Shown here: piece by piece, positions 1 to 8,301 of the stretch
Numbering within the stretch: position 1 is the stretch's first letter
Layout of the letters: every line of letters begins with the position of its first letter
Assembly (NCBI RefSeq): GCF_900102185.1
Contig: NZ_LT629690.1
Location: forward strand, 3,286,001-3,350,000
Reading direction: 5' to 3'
From: Terriglobus roseus
Lineage (GTDB): Bacteria; Acidobacteriota; Terriglobia; Terriglobales; Acidobacteriaceae
Length of the DNA: 64,000 nucleotides
Translations under genes and position numbers: made by a program
The notes under the pieces: model-generated
What the model saw: the letters and a program-made list of their open reading frames with translations, nothing else
What the model was told of the DNA's origin: nothing
The model's database searches: none

Positions 1-468
1 GATCAATCGGGTTGGCTTCGGCAACGTACTTCCAGAAGTTAACGACTGTTGCGCATAAGCGGCAGCAGTCCATCCACCCAGTGATTCGCCAAGCAAATCA
101 AAATGCGTAATGCCCTGGGTACGCAGAAACTCCGCAAGAAACTCCACATACGTCTGCACGCGATATGCAATCAGCGGCTTCGCGCTTTGTCCTGCGCCAA
201 TTTGATCCATCGCAATCACGCGATAGTGTTTCGCCAACAACGGAAGCGACGGGCCGAAGTCCACATCAGCCTGTGAACCATAACCATGCAACAGGACCAG
301 CACCGGCTCACCAGCCTTAGCAGTACCCATGTCGTAATAGGCAATCTCTTGTCCGAAGACACGCGTGTGTTTTTGTGCGGGAAGCGGATGGCCGAAGATA
401 TCGGCGTTCTGTGCAAGGGCTGCGGAAGATGCGAGGAGGCAGGCTGCGAGGCAGAGTAGTGTCTTCAT
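1..468 (-). CDS. Alpha/beta hydrolase, secreted (3' end cut by window edge)
   Basis: The first 156 codons of an alpha/beta-hydrolase run off the left edge. The protein starts with a signal peptide (MKTLLCLAACLLASSAALAQ). It then shows the oxyanion-hole region LLHGYG (about residue 70) and the nucleophile elbow G-E-S-L-G near residue 133, whose Ser is the catalytic nucleophile. It is therefore probably a periplasmic or secreted esterase or epoxide-hydrolase-like enzyme with unknown substrate. The ATG at 468 is chosen because the signal peptide begins there. The catalytic acid and His would lie beyond the edge, so activity cannot be judged. Confidence 0.85.
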   Translation of the reverse strand, partial: MKTLLCLAACLLASSAALAQNADIFGHPLPAQKHTRVFGQEIAYYDMGTAKAGEPVLVLLHGYGSQADVDFGPSLPLLAKHYRVIAMDQIGAGQSAKPLIAYRVQTYVEFLAEFLRTQGITHFDLLGESLGGWTAAAYAQQSLTSGSTLPKPTRLI

Positions 469-527
469 TATGTTTAGTGGCCGCCTTCATCCGAAGGTCG
501 TCCCTCTTGCATTGAGATTACACCCTA

Positions 528-1046
528 TTAACGTTGCAACGGTGTAAACAGAAACTGCCCAATCAGCTTCGGAGCCAACAAAAGATCGCGTGCAAACGAA
601 CGCTGTTCACCAATCACAAACGCTCCGCGGCGCATTGCAAACCAGTTAAATCCTGATGCAAACGACGCGAAGATAAACGAAGCAATCAGCCCCGTACGCA
701 CATGCTGCGTTCCCATGGCGCGATGCACCAATGCCTGCGCTGTCAATAGTATCGATGGAATCCCCAGCCACACCACGAACGCCGTATTCCTTACTGGCTC
801 TGCGTGGCGGAGTCGCTGTAGCGCTGCACCCGCCACACCTGCTGCGAACGTTCCGTAAATAAACTCCGTCATCACAGCTCTTGCTGCAGCATGGTGCGTG
901 CCGTGAAGATTTGCGAAAAGGAAAAATAAACTACGCAGAATTGCAGAGAAGGATGCGGCCTTCCAGTTCCATCCGCGCAGTAGCCGCAGCGGATGGCGCA
1001 ACATCTCTGTCAATACACGATGAAGCGGAACGGGATCGTTCGACAT
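528..1046 (-). CDS. Hypothetical membrane protein
   Basis: I do not recognise this 172-residue protein. It has three likely membrane-spanning stretches at roughly residues 60-75, 88-107 and 120-140, separated by short basic loops, and an N-terminal half containing an HGTHH motif. It is divergent from the glycosyltransferase gene that follows; the first plausible start of that gene lies 33 bases from this ATG, so the two probably share a promoter region. Reading-frame length and codon use match the neighbours, which supports a real gene. Confidence 0.65.
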   Translation of the reverse strand: MSNDPVPLHRVLTEMLRHPLRLLRGWNWKAASFSAILRSLFFLFANLHGTHHAAARAVMTEFIYGTFAAGVAGAALQRLRHAEPVRNTAFVVWLGIPSILLTAQALVHRAMGTQHVRTGLIASFIFASFASGFNWFAMRRGAFVIGEQRSFARDLLLAPKLIGQFLFTPLQR

Positions 1047-1079
1047 AAATGTGCAAACAGTCTCTCATGCAGAAGTGCT

Positions 1080-2297
1080 ATGGTGTCGTGCATGGGGACT
1101 GCGCCGCGCGTTGCGTTCTTTCCGGATTCGTTCCACGAGGTAAACGGTGTCGCGCATACCGCGCGCAACTTTACCGCGTATGCAAAACGCCATAGCCTTC
1201 CCATGCTGTGCATCCGAGCTGGCGCTCCCGGTGTTCGCGGCAAAGTAAATCTGAATACAAACGGCTCCGTTACTGAAGTTGATCTGCCGCGTAGCGCTTT
1301 CAGCATTGCGATGGAAAAGGATCTTAGCTTCGATCCAACATTCAGTCGTTATGCCGTCACCATCAGCAGAGAGTTGGATCGTTTTAACCCTGATCTAATT
1401 CACATCACGGGCCCCAGTGAACTCGGCATCTTCGGCGCGTACTTCGCATGGCGCAGAAACATTCCATTGGCAGCAAGCTGGCATACCAATGTTCACGAAT
1501 ATGCAGGCCGCCGGAGCGCCCCGCTAGCCAAGTTACTAACGGACGCACCGCAATGGATCGAATCGGGCGCGCTCCACGCAACATCACGCTTCTATCGGCT
1601 GGCAAAGGTGCTTTACGCGCCCAACGAAGAACTGTGTACATTACTGGAAAGCAAGACGCAGCGCACATGCCACGTGATGCGGCGTGGTGTAGACACGGAA
1701 CTCTTTTCCCCCACGCGAAGAACACGCCACCTCGATAGCGATGAACTGATCTTTGGTTACGTAGGTAGGCTTTCCATCGAGAAGAATGTCGCCCTTCTTC
1801 CCCTTCTTCAACAGGCACTCGACGCCGCAGGAATCAATGCACGCTTCTGCATCATCGGGCACGGCGGTGAAGAAGCGGCTCTCCGGCAAGCGTTGCCAAA
1901 CGCAGATTTCGTTGGCGTATTACGCGGCGAAGCACTCGCAACGGCTTACGCCAACATGGATCTATTCGCCTTCCCATCTGAGACCGATACCTTCGGCAAC
2001 GTGGTACTGGAAGCACTGGCCAGCGGCGTTCCGGCTGCTGTCACAGATGGTGGTGGTCCAAAGTTCATTGTGACCAACGAAAGCACCGGCATCGTTCGCC
2101 CAACATCTGAGTGGATCGAAGGGATCGTAGAGCTCACGAAAGATCGCGAACGTCTTCGCGCTATGGGAGAAGCCGCTCGCGCCTATGCTACAGGTTGTTC
2201 GTGGGATGCCATCTTCGATGCCGTCGTCGCAGAATATCCGCGAACTGCCCCGGCAATACAACCAATGAAACTTAGTGCAGAATCTCCGCAACGATAG
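1080..2297 (+). CDS. Glycosyltransferase family 4 (GT-B fold)
   Basis: A GT-B, GT4-type retaining glycosyltransferase of about 405 residues. The N-terminal domain opens with RVAFFPDSFHEVNGVA, which resembles MgtA/PimB-like alpha-mannosyltransferases. The C-terminal nucleotide-sugar domain has GYVGRLSIEKN and the E-x7-E region FPSETDTFGNVVLEALASG. It probably adds a hexose to a lipid or polysaccharide acceptor at the inner membrane. The frame is open further upstream, to 993, but that would overlap the divergent gene; ATG 1080 (or 1092) starts just before the conserved domain. Its last 26 bases overlap the end of the convergent gene at 2272. Confidence 0.88.
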   Translation: MVSCMGTAPRVAFFPDSFHEVNGVAHTARNFTAYAKRHSLPMLCIRAGAPGVRGKVNLNTNGSVTEVDLPRSAFSIAMEKDLSFDPTFSRYAVTISRELDRFNPDLIHITGPSELGIFGAYFAWRRNIPLAASWHTNVHEYAGRRSAPLAKLLTDAPQWIESGALHATSRFYRLAKVLYAPNEELCTLLESKTQRTCHVMRRGVDTELFSPTRRTRHLDSDELIFGYVGRLSIEKNVALLPLLQQALDAAGINARFCIIGHGGEEAALRQALPNADFVGVLRGEALATAYANMDLFAFPSETDTFGNVVLEALASGVPAAVTDGGGPKFIVTNESTGIVRPTSEWIEGIVELTKDRERLRAMGEAARAYATGCSWDAIFDAVVAEYPRTAPAIQPMKLSAESPQR

Positions 2298-3393
2298 CGG
2301 AACCCGGCGGCAGTGATCCGATCTCAACGTTGATGGCACCCATGCCACGATCGGATCGCATCAGCGGGCGCAGATACACATTGCGAAACCCATTCGATGC
2401 CAAAGCCGACGTTAGTAGCAAGTTTGCCGGCGTCGTGCCATCGTTCGCTGCAAGTAGCAACGATCCACGACCTCCCTTTGATCGCAGAATCCAAACTCGA
2501 AGTGAAGGCTGTGCCGTTGTCAGGACAACAACACTTCCGTCACGCACCACCGCGTGCGTATTTCGAAACGCAAGCACCTGCTGCACCGATTTCCGCGCCA
2601 TATCCGACGTGAGTAAACGACTATCCAGTATCGGCGATCCCGACGCCAGCAGCAGCGGGAACAGACTTCTCACATAAGGAACAGCCGCCGGAAAATTCGC
2701 AGCAGCAGCAGCATCTGCTTTTTCATCGCCAACCGGCATAGCGGGAATCTCAACAGCATTCACTTCGCCCGGATGACGTATGCCACTCTCAGTGTCCTGC
2801 GGCGAAAGAATGTGCAACGTAATGGGATCACCAGACGCTGCACCACGCCTGCGTGCAGCAGAGGTCACAGCCTGCGCTTCCTGTCCCGCGGTTCGTGCGA
2901 GCAGAATGCGATGCCCCGGGTAATGATCCAGCGATGCGCGCAATTGCCTAGCTGCATCCATATCGCCGGCACCAAGTGTCCCCAGATCGATTCCAGCCAC
3001 GCCACGGCTCATCCAGAAACGAACCTCGCCAGCATTGCTGGCCGCACGCTGCAGCGGGATGTGCAGCAGCAGATGCATCCGCCGCGCAGACATCTCACGC
3101 AGCAACGCATCCAGCTCCTCTTCCGTGCCAAATCGTTCCGCAAAGGGCTGTTTTGCCGTCGGCTCCAGATCTGGCAACAGGATGCTGTCCGCACCAACAT
3201 CACTCATGCTGTCCAGCATCTTCGCCGCATCGGCAAACGTCACATCCTTCGCGCAACGGATCATCGACGCGTGCAGCCACCACACCTCAGGCGTAATCCC
3301 ATTGCCGCGCCATCCCGCATGCGCCAATTGCTGCGCACGCGCACCCGTAGCCACCAGCAACGATCCCACGACGAATTCGCGACGACTCACCAT
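2272..3393 (-). CDS. Secreted degenerate GH13-like protein (catalytic residues lost)
   Basis: A 373-residue protein with a Tat-like signal (SRREFVVGS followed by a hydrophobic run ending ARAQ). By eye it aligns along its length with GH13 alpha-glucosidases such as the one at 27466-29139. The helix/strand before beta-4 (EVRFWMSRGVAGIDLG) matches RFWLDKGVDGFRMD, but the nucleophile Asp is Gly (residue 138). The conserved D-x-x-x-N-H at beta-3 is replaced by HIPLQR. The end (GSPIL, QQVLAFRNTHAVV, then a beta-rich domain) matches the GH13 barrel end and domain C. It is probably a carbohydrate-binding or structural pseudoenzyme, which is inference. It overlaps the convergent gene by 26 bases. Confidence 0.7.
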   Translation of the reverse strand: MVSRREFVVGSLLVATGARAQQLAHAGWRGNGITPEVWWLHASMIRCAKDVTFADAAKMLDSMSDVGADSILLPDLEPTAKQPFAERFGTEEELDALLREMSARRMHLLLHIPLQRAASNAGEVRFWMSRGVAGIDLGTLGAGDMDAARQLRASLDHYPGHRILLARTAGQEAQAVTSAARRRGAASGDPITLHILSPQDTESGIRHPGEVNAVEIPAMPVGDEKADAAAAANFPAAVPYVRSLFPLLLASGSPILDSRLLTSDMARKSVQQVLAFRNTHAVVRDGSVVVLTTAQPSLRVWILRSKGGRGSLLLAANDGTTPANLLLTSALASNGFRNVYLRPLMRSDRGMGAINVEIGSLPPGSAIVAEILH

Positions 3394-3458
3394 CGCCTTC
3401 CATAGTAAGGCGAATCCACGGAAATCATCATACCCGCGCCATTTGCGACAATAGACAT

Positions 3459-5411
3459 ATGTTGCATCTCGCCGACGGAGCCAAGCGCTTTGACCACAAG
3501 CTGTTATTTGAAGGGGCCAACTGGCTCATCACACCGGACGAACGTACCGGTCTCGTCGGTGGTAACGGCACCGGAAAATCGACGTTGCTGAAAATCCTCG
3601 CAGGCATCGAGCATCTGGATCACGGCCAGCTCAATCGCAGCAAAGGTCTCACCATCGGCTACCTTCCGCAGGACGGCCTCGCGCTACGCGGACGCACGGT
3701 GTTCGACGAATGCCTCAGCGTCTTCAAGGCCGCGCAGGACATGGAACACGAGATGGGTGAACTCAGTGACAAGCTCGCGCACTTCGACCCCGCCAGCGCG
3801 GAATATGAAATTGCCGCCGACCGCTTCTCCGTAGTCAGCGAAACATTGCAGGCGCTTGACCTCTACAACCTGGACGCGCAAGTGGGCGCAGTTCTCGGCG
3901 GACTCGGCTTTCAAAAAGAAGACTGGCGTCGCGACTGCGGCGAATTTTCCGGCGGATGGCAGATGCGCATCGCGCTCGCCAAACTGCTGCTGGAAAAACC
4001 ATCGCTCCTACTGATGGACGAACCCACAAACCATCTCGATCTGGAAAGCCGCAACTGGCTTGAAGAGTATTTGAAGTCATACCCAAGGGCCTTCATCCTC
4101 ATCTCGCACGACCGTTATTTCCTCGACGTCACCGTGAACAAAATCACGGAAGTGTGGAACAAGCGCGTGTGGTTCTACACCGGCGGCTACGAAAAATACG
4201 TGAAGCAGAAGACAGAACGGCGCGAACAACTCGCGCGCGACTATGCTTCACAGCGAGAACGCATCGAGCAACTCGAAGCCTTCATCGGCCGCTTCCGTTA
4301 CCAGGCCACGAAAGCCAAGCAGGTGCAGAGCCGCATCAAGGAACTAGAAAAGATCGAGCGCATCGAAGTTCCCGAAGACGAAGAGACCATCCACTTCACC
4401 TTCCCGCAACCGCCCGCATCGGGTCGAATTGTGTGCGAGGTCAGCGGTCTCTCCAAGCGCTACGAGCCAAAGCAGATTCTCAGCAACGTGAATTTCACCA
4501 TCGAACGCGGTGATCGCATTGCACTTGTAGGCCCGAACGGCGCGGGTAAATCCACGCTCATCCGCATGTTGAGCAAACTGGAAGAACCCACTGCCGGCGA
4601 TGTCCGCTACGGCCATAATGTCCTCGCTGACTACTTCGCCCAGGATCAGTACAAGGTGCTTGATCCGCAGGCAAAGATGCTCGAAGACATTAGCGCTGCT
4701 GCGCCAAAGATTCCTACAGTGGAACTGCGCAGCCTGCTCGGCGCATTTCTCTTTACCGGCGACGATGTTTTCAAACAACTCGGCGTACTCAGCGGTGGCG
4801 AACGCAATCGTTACGCACTGGCGCGCATGCTCGTCTCGCCTGCAAACTTCATTCTGTTGGACGAACCCACAAACCATCTCGACCTGCGCGCGAAGGACGT
4901 GTTGCTCGAAGCCATCCGCAACTTCACAGGCACAGTGCTGTTCGTCTCACACGACCGTTACTTCATCGACGGCCTCGCCACACGCGTCTTCGAGTGCGAA
5001 CACGGTGGCGTTCAGGTGTATCCCGGCAACTACGAAGACTATCTTTGGCGCAAGAATGGCGGTCCGGAACAGATGCAAGCCGCTGCCGTCGAAATGCAGA
5101 AGGCACACATCCCCGTCATCGAAACACCGCCACCACCGCCTCCTCCTGCAACACCCGCTTCGAACGTCAAAAAGCTAAATCCAATCAAGCTGAAACAGAT
5201 GCAGGATCGCGTGCGGTTCGCAGAAGAAGAGATGCCGCGACTGGAAGACCGCATGACGGCTATCGAAACCGCGATGGGCAACTTCGTGTCCGCAGAAGAG
5301 TCGCAGCGTCAAACTGCCGAACTTGCAGAGATCCGCAAGCAACATGAAGAACTCATGCTGGAGTGGGAAGACCTCTCTACGCAACTGGAAGAACAAGGCG
5401 CAGCCGTCTAG
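3459..5411 (+). CDS. ABC-F family ATPase (Uup/EttA-like)
   Basis: A 650-residue protein with two ABC ATPase domains and no membrane domain, so ABC-F. Walker A motifs are at about 34-42 (GGNGTGKST) and 358-366 (GPNGAGKST). Signatures are FSGGWQ (about 162) and LSGGERNR (about 444), and each half has the LLDEPTNHLDL type Walker B/D-loop. The inter-domain linker (about 235-300) is charged and helical. After a proline run near 558 comes a C-terminal coiled coil (about 575-650) as in Uup/YdiF proteins. The family acts on ribosomes or in resolving DNA/ribosome stress; the exact subfamily is not settled. Its TAG stop shares bases with the TAG stop of the opposite gene. Confidence 0.93.
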   Translation: MLHLADGAKRFDHKLLFEGANWLITPDERTGLVGGNGTGKSTLLKILAGIEHLDHGQLNRSKGLTIGYLPQDGLALRGRTVFDECLSVFKAAQDMEHEMGELSDKLAHFDPASAEYEIAADRFSVVSETLQALDLYNLDAQVGAVLGGLGFQKEDWRRDCGEFSGGWQMRIALAKLLLEKPSLLLMDEPTNHLDLESRNWLEEYLKSYPRAFILISHDRYFLDVTVNKITEVWNKRVWFYTGGYEKYVKQKTERREQLARDYASQRERIEQLEAFIGRFRYQATKAKQVQSRIKELEKIERIEVPEDEETIHFTFPQPPASGRIVCEVSGLSKRYEPKQILSNVNFTIERGDRIALVGPNGAGKSTLIRMLSKLEEPTAGDVRYGHNVLADYFAQDQYKVLDPQAKMLEDISAAAPKIPTVELRSLLGAFLFTGDDVFKQLGVLSGGERNRYALARMLVSPANFILLDEPTNHLDLRAKDVLLEAIRNFTGTVLFVSHDRYFIDGLATRVFECEHGGVQVYPGNYEDYLWRKNGGPEQMQAAAVEMQKAHIPVIETPPPPPPPATPASNVKKLNPIKLKQMQDRVRFAEEEMPRLEDRMTAIETAMGNFVSAEESQRQTAELAEIRKQHEELMLEWEDLSTQLEEQGAAV

Positions 5412-7213
5412 CGCCGCGACAGCGAAATCTCGATGCCTGCAAGAATGCCTCGCCCCGGCATGCGGATGCTTTGAATCTCCGCATAGCCGGTGTTGTACAA
5501 GTTCGTTCCTTGCACATACGGACGCACCATGCCGCGATCGCGTGATACTGCAAAATCCACAGTGCTGTAAGGCGTTTGCCCCACACGCTGCGTCACTGTG
5601 AATGCTGGCCGCAACGCGACCTGCGAACTCGCATGAAGCCACGCCTCCACGCGCGCGCGATTCGTGGGGAACTGAAACACAAGCTGCGACTGCTGCCCTT
5701 GCAAGACATCCTGCGAACCAAAGATGGCAGTCCAGTTCACCTTCAGTTGTTGGTCGCCCTGCAACCGCATTTGCACAGATGTTTCAATGCCCGTTAGACG
5801 CACCTCGGCAAGATTCTTGGCCTGCCACTTATCCGCAACAGAGCGGCGCACATAATCAATCGCGTTTTGCTGACGCGCGTAGAAACCGGTCACCGATGCA
5901 GCAACGCGTGTCGACGGATACCAATCCACACCACCATCAAAATTCCACGCCGTCTCCGGCTTCAGCGAAGGATTACTGATCGTCGTTGGATCGTTGTAAT
6001 AAAGATTGGTGTAAGTCGGCAGACGGAAACCATAGCCCGCACTGCCGCGCAGCTTCCATACGTTATGCAGCAAAAAGCTCGCAGCAAACGAAGGCGCAGA
6101 CACCACACGCCCGCCGCTCAAAATCTCTTCACGCAATCCGATGGAAAAATTCGCGGCTCCACGATGCAGATCCGCATCGGCATACAGTGACGTACGATTG
6201 CGCCCATGCTGCCCCAGGCTATTGCTTCGAATGCTGTCAGTGTTCTCTTCCGTGCCCACAAACAGTTTTCCCGCACGCCCTAATGTGACGGTCTGCCGCA
6301 ACGCCCCCTGCCAACTGGCGTCGACATGATTGTTCGCGTAATACGCCGGATTCGTTCGAGTCAAAATGTAATTATCCGCATGCCTCCGATACGCAACGGC
6401 AGCGGTAGTCTTCTCACGGAAAGCCTGCGTGAATCCAACAAACCAACCCTTGGTTCGTTCCCACGAGTTGTAGTTTCCATAGAACTGGTTCGCGCCAAAC
6501 GAGCGATCACTTCCAGCCAGCAGCAGATCCGATTCGCCCAGCGATGACGTCGTGCGGCCTTCTGCACTCGCGCTTTCACTTCGGTAGTCGCGGCCCGGGA
6601 TGAAGCCGGTTGAGAAATCGCGCTCCCCTGCAACAACAAGACTTCTCATCTGATTCGCAAGAGCACCCGTCACTGCCTGCTCATTTCCGCCAAAGCTTCC
6701 GCCACCCGCGCGCAGTCGCAGCGAACTCTCCCGCGGTTTCCACGTACTCACATGCACGACACCTGCAAGCGCATCCGCACCGTATAACGTGGACCCCGAA
6801 CCATGCAGCACGGCGAGCCCGCCAACTGCCTGCTGCGGCACTGGCACATCCAGGTTGAAGTGCGAGGCCTGCGCATCATTGATGCGAAACCCATTCAGCA
6901 GCACCAGCGTTTGTTCAAACGTGCCGCCACGAATGCTCACGTCAGACTGAACGCCCATGGCGCCGCGCTGCTGAATGTCCACCGACGAATCAGAACGAAG
7001 TCCATCCGCAATTTCCTGCAACGAAAGCGACATCGGCTGCGTATCAATTACCTGAACGGAGCGCGCGGTCTGTCCCAGTGCAACGGGCTCAGCCTCACCC
7101 ACAACGGTAACGGTCTGCTGAATATCCTGCGGCTGCTTTTGTTGACCAAAGCAAGAGCCGAACAACGCAAGAACAGGAAGCACATCAAAAGAGCGGCGTA
7201 AACGGACAATCAT
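5408..7213 (-). CDS. TonB-dependent outer-membrane receptor (BtuB-like)
   Basis: About 601 residues. A signal sequence (VLPVLALFGSCFGQ) is followed by a TonB-box-like stretch (QQTVTVVGEAEP), the plug domain (DVSIRGGTFEQTLVLLNG, LHGSGSTLYGADALAGVV) and a 22-strand-type barrel, ending GILAGIEISLSRR. The plug and short barrel resemble BtuB/FepA-type receptors for cobalamin or siderophores; the substrate is unknown. ATG 7213 is chosen because the signal peptide begins there; the frame upstream is open but has no secretion signal. It is divergent from the CPBP gene 49 bases away. Its end shares a CTAG with the ABC-F stop. Confidence 0.9.
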   Translation of the reverse strand: MIVRLRRSFDVLPVLALFGSCFGQQKQPQDIQQTVTVVGEAEPVALGQTARSVQVIDTQPMSLSLQEIADGLRSDSSVDIQQRGAMGVQSDVSIRGGTFEQTLVLLNGFRINDAQASHFNLDVPVPQQAVGGLAVLHGSGSTLYGADALAGVVHVSTWKPRESSLRLRAGGGSFGGNEQAVTGALANQMRSLVVAGERDFSTGFIPGRDYRSESASAEGRTTSSLGESDLLLAGSDRSFGANQFYGNYNSWERTKGWFVGFTQAFREKTTAAVAYRRHADNYILTRTNPAYYANNHVDASWQGALRQTVTLGRAGKLFVGTEENTDSIRSNSLGQHGRNRTSLYADADLHRGAANFSIGLREEILSGGRVVSAPSFAASFLLHNVWKLRGSAGYGFRLPTYTNLYYNDPTTISNPSLKPETAWNFDGGVDWYPSTRVAASVTGFYARQQNAIDYVRRSVADKWQAKNLAEVRLTGIETSVQMRLQGDQQLKVNWTAIFGSQDVLQGQQSQLVFQFPTNRARVEAWLHASSQVALRPAFTVTQRVGQTPYSTVDFAVSRDRGMVRPYVQGTNLYNTGYAEIQSIRMPGRGILAGIEISLSRR

Positions 7214-7262
7214 TCCATGCTGAGTGTAGCTGGGGTAAGGTGAAGAACACAGGGGACTATCT

Positions 7263-8264
7263 ATGCAGGACGAAGAAACGAGCAACCCACCGCAGCACAT
7301 TCTACGGCGCATCTTCTTTGCGGAAGACGGCCTGCGCGCGATCTGGTCCATCGTGTTGTTCCTTGGCCTCACCTTTGCGCTCGTAAGGGGCGTTCTCGAG
7401 CTGTTCCGCAGTTTCCTCCATCAACAGCAGCTTGTATTGAAAAACACGGGAGAACTTCCCGCCGGCTTTTCACTGTTGATCGACGGTGTCGTTTTCGCAG
7501 TAGCAGCACTTGTTGCCTTCTTGATCTCGCGCCTTGAGAAGCGTGACTTTGGAAAGTACGGCATCGATGCACTGCGGCCACATCGCATCCGGCAGTTTGC
7601 TGCAGGGATTGCAGTTGGCATAGGCACCATGTGCCTACTGATGCTGGCCTTGAAAGTGGCAGGTGTCGTGGTCTTCAACGGCATGCTTCTGCATGGAGCA
7701 GAGATTGTGAAATGGGGCGCCCTATGGGCTCTGGCATTTCTTGTCGTGGGGCTCACTGAGGAATATCTCATGCGCGGCTTCCTGCAATTTCAACTGGCGC
7801 GTGGCGTTGCAGCCATCGCTTCGCGCATGGGCCACCGCGAAGCCCTCTGCAAACGTATCGGCTTCTGGGTCGCAGCCGGATTCTTCTCGCTACTGTTCGG
7901 CCTCCTGCACGGCAACAATCCCGGTGAATCGCCCATCGGCCTGCTGAGCGCCGGCCTCATCGGTCTTGTCCTGGCATACAGCCTGTGGCGCACAGGATCG
8001 CTGTGGTGGGCAGTCGGTTACCATGCCGCCTGGGACTGGACGCAATCGTTCGTATGGGGAGTCGCGGACAGCGGCGGCGTCTCTCAGCATCGCCTGTTGC
8101 TCACCCATTCCCAGGGTCCGTTGCTGCTCAGCGGTGGCCTTACGGGGCCAGAGGGCAGCATTCTCGTGCTGGCAATCATCCTTCTCGTCACGGCTATCGT
8201 GGCCCTCACATTGAAGCCTGAACCGGGTTCTCCCGCGGCGGAATCGAACGTGCCGTCCGTCTGA
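7263..8264 (+). CDS. CPBP family intramembrane metalloprotease
   Basis: A multi-pass membrane protein of 333 residues with the CAAX-protease/bacteriocin-processing (CPBP, Abi) signature. EE-x3-R (TEEYLMRGF, about 163-170) is followed by FGLLHGNN (His about 212) and YHAAWDW (His about 254), the predicted metal and catalytic residues. There are about eight hydrophobic helices. Family members cleave peptides within membranes, and their roles vary (prenyl-protein processing, bacteriocin immunity, signalling). It starts 49 bases from a divergent receptor gene; the next gene, ppc, begins 37 bases after its stop, so co-transcription is possible. Confidence 0.88.
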   Translation: MQDEETSNPPQHILRRIFFAEDGLRAIWSIVLFLGLTFALVRGVLELFRSFLHQQQLVLKNTGELPAGFSLLIDGVVFAVAALVAFLISRLEKRDFGKYGIDALRPHRIRQFAAGIAVGIGTMCLLMLALKVAGVVVFNGMLLHGAEIVKWGALWALAFLVVGLTEEYLMRGFLQFQLARGVAAIASRMGHREALCKRIGFWVAAGFFSLLFGLLHGNNPGESPIGLLSAGLIGLVLAYSLWRTGSLWWAVGYHAAWDWTQSFVWGVADSGGVSQHRLLLTHSQGPLLLSGGLTGPEGSILVLAIILLVTAIVALTLKPEPGSPAAESNVPSV

Positions 8265-8301
8265 CTTGCTGCAAAGGCAATCTCACTGGTCTACTAGGCA
8301 C

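Noticed and set aside
1-60. Possible frameshift in the partial hydrolase near base 45
   Set aside because: An alternative frame also reads well, but the main frame ends with PKPTRLI, which fits the hydrolase fold; no frameshift is needed.
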